From: an uncultured Bacteroidales bacterium
Lineage (GTDB): Bacteria; Bacteroidota; Bacteroidia; Bacteroidales; Paludibacteraceae
Length of the DNA: 6,022 nt
NCBI GenBank assembly: GCA_937910305.1
Contig: CALEPS010000092.1
Location: 1 to 6,022, forward strand
Direction: 5' to 3'
The notes beneath the pieces were generated by a model. It made no database searches, had not been told where the DNA came from, and saw only the letters and a program-made list of their open reading frames with translations. This document shows, one piece after another, positions 5,981 to 6,022 of this stretch. A program made the position numbers and the translations under genes. Position 1 is the stretch's first letter. Every line of letters begins with the position of its first letter.

Positions 5981-6022
5981 GGGGATTGGGGATTGGGGAT
6001 TGGGGATTGGGGATTGGGGATT
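5981..6022 (+). repeat. Telomere: six perfect copies of GGGGATT
   Basis: Bases 5981-6022 are exactly 6 x 7 bases of GGGGATT with no variants, preceded by ATT, so the array may be counted from 5978. The G-rich strand runs 5'->3' toward the end, the orientation required of a real chromosome terminus, and the sequence ends inside the array. The complement is CCCCAAT. It differs from Tetrahymena TTGGGG, Oxytricha TTTTGGGG and the common TTAGGG. I associate CCCCAAT with rumen ciliates from memory only. The runs of four G could form G-quadruplexes. Confidence 0.88.

Noticed and set aside
5981..6022. CRISPR array or tandem minisatellite
   Set aside because: There are no spacers, the unit is 7 bases with G-runs, and it is strictly terminal in the correct strand orientation, as for a telomere.

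Overview
The window joins two very different kinds of DNA. Bases 1 to about 4090 are roughly half G+C and hold three tandem plus-strand genes for BspA-type leucine-rich-repeat (LRR_5) surface proteins. The lipid-free Sec signal peptides, the A-rich leaders and the recurring 'CGxNLTWxF..TGxLTITGTGPMxDY' module point to a Bacteroidales bacterium, Prevotella- or Bacteroides-like. From about 4090 to the end the DNA is extremely A+T-rich. It holds one minus-strand eukaryotic-looking gene and finishes in six perfect copies of a 7-base telomere-like unit, GGGGATT (complement CCCCAAT). This half looks like the end of a ciliate macronuclear minichromosome. I recall CCCCAAT-type telomeres being associated with rumen (entodiniomorph) ciliates, but I cannot verify that here.

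Layout: (1) 1-1295, BspA-like gene cut by the left edge. (2) 1356-2963, complete BspA-like gene. (3) 3058-4107, third BspA-like gene whose last ~110 residues are missing because the sequence switches to A+T-rich DNA at about 4085-4095. (4) 4108-4235, non-coding A+T-rich DNA. (5) 5861-4236 on the minus strand, a 541-residue protein with a possible N-myristoylation signal, a trypsin-like domain that seems to lack its whole catalytic triad, seven 26-residue LRRs and a Lys/Glu tail. (6) 5862-5980, a nearly G+C-free leader. (7) 5981-6022, telomere.

The three bacterial genes are paralogues and probably form a surface-protein array. Each complete copy has a signal peptide and two successive modules (beta-rich segment, LRRs, then a 'CxLYVP...W K.F' cap), followed by a short shared C-terminal tail. 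Genes 1 and 3 are about 95% identical over their first 186 shared bases. The linker before the tail carries a different simple or palindromic repeat in gene 1 and gene 2.

The most economical reading is that bacterial (prey, symbiont or contaminant) and ciliate DNA were joined artificially, for example by whole-genome amplification or mis-assembly. A real insertion of bacterial DNA into a ciliate chromosome cannot be excluded from sequence alone. The most interesting biology is the ciliate pseudoprotease-LRR protein and the short telomere-capped chromosome end.
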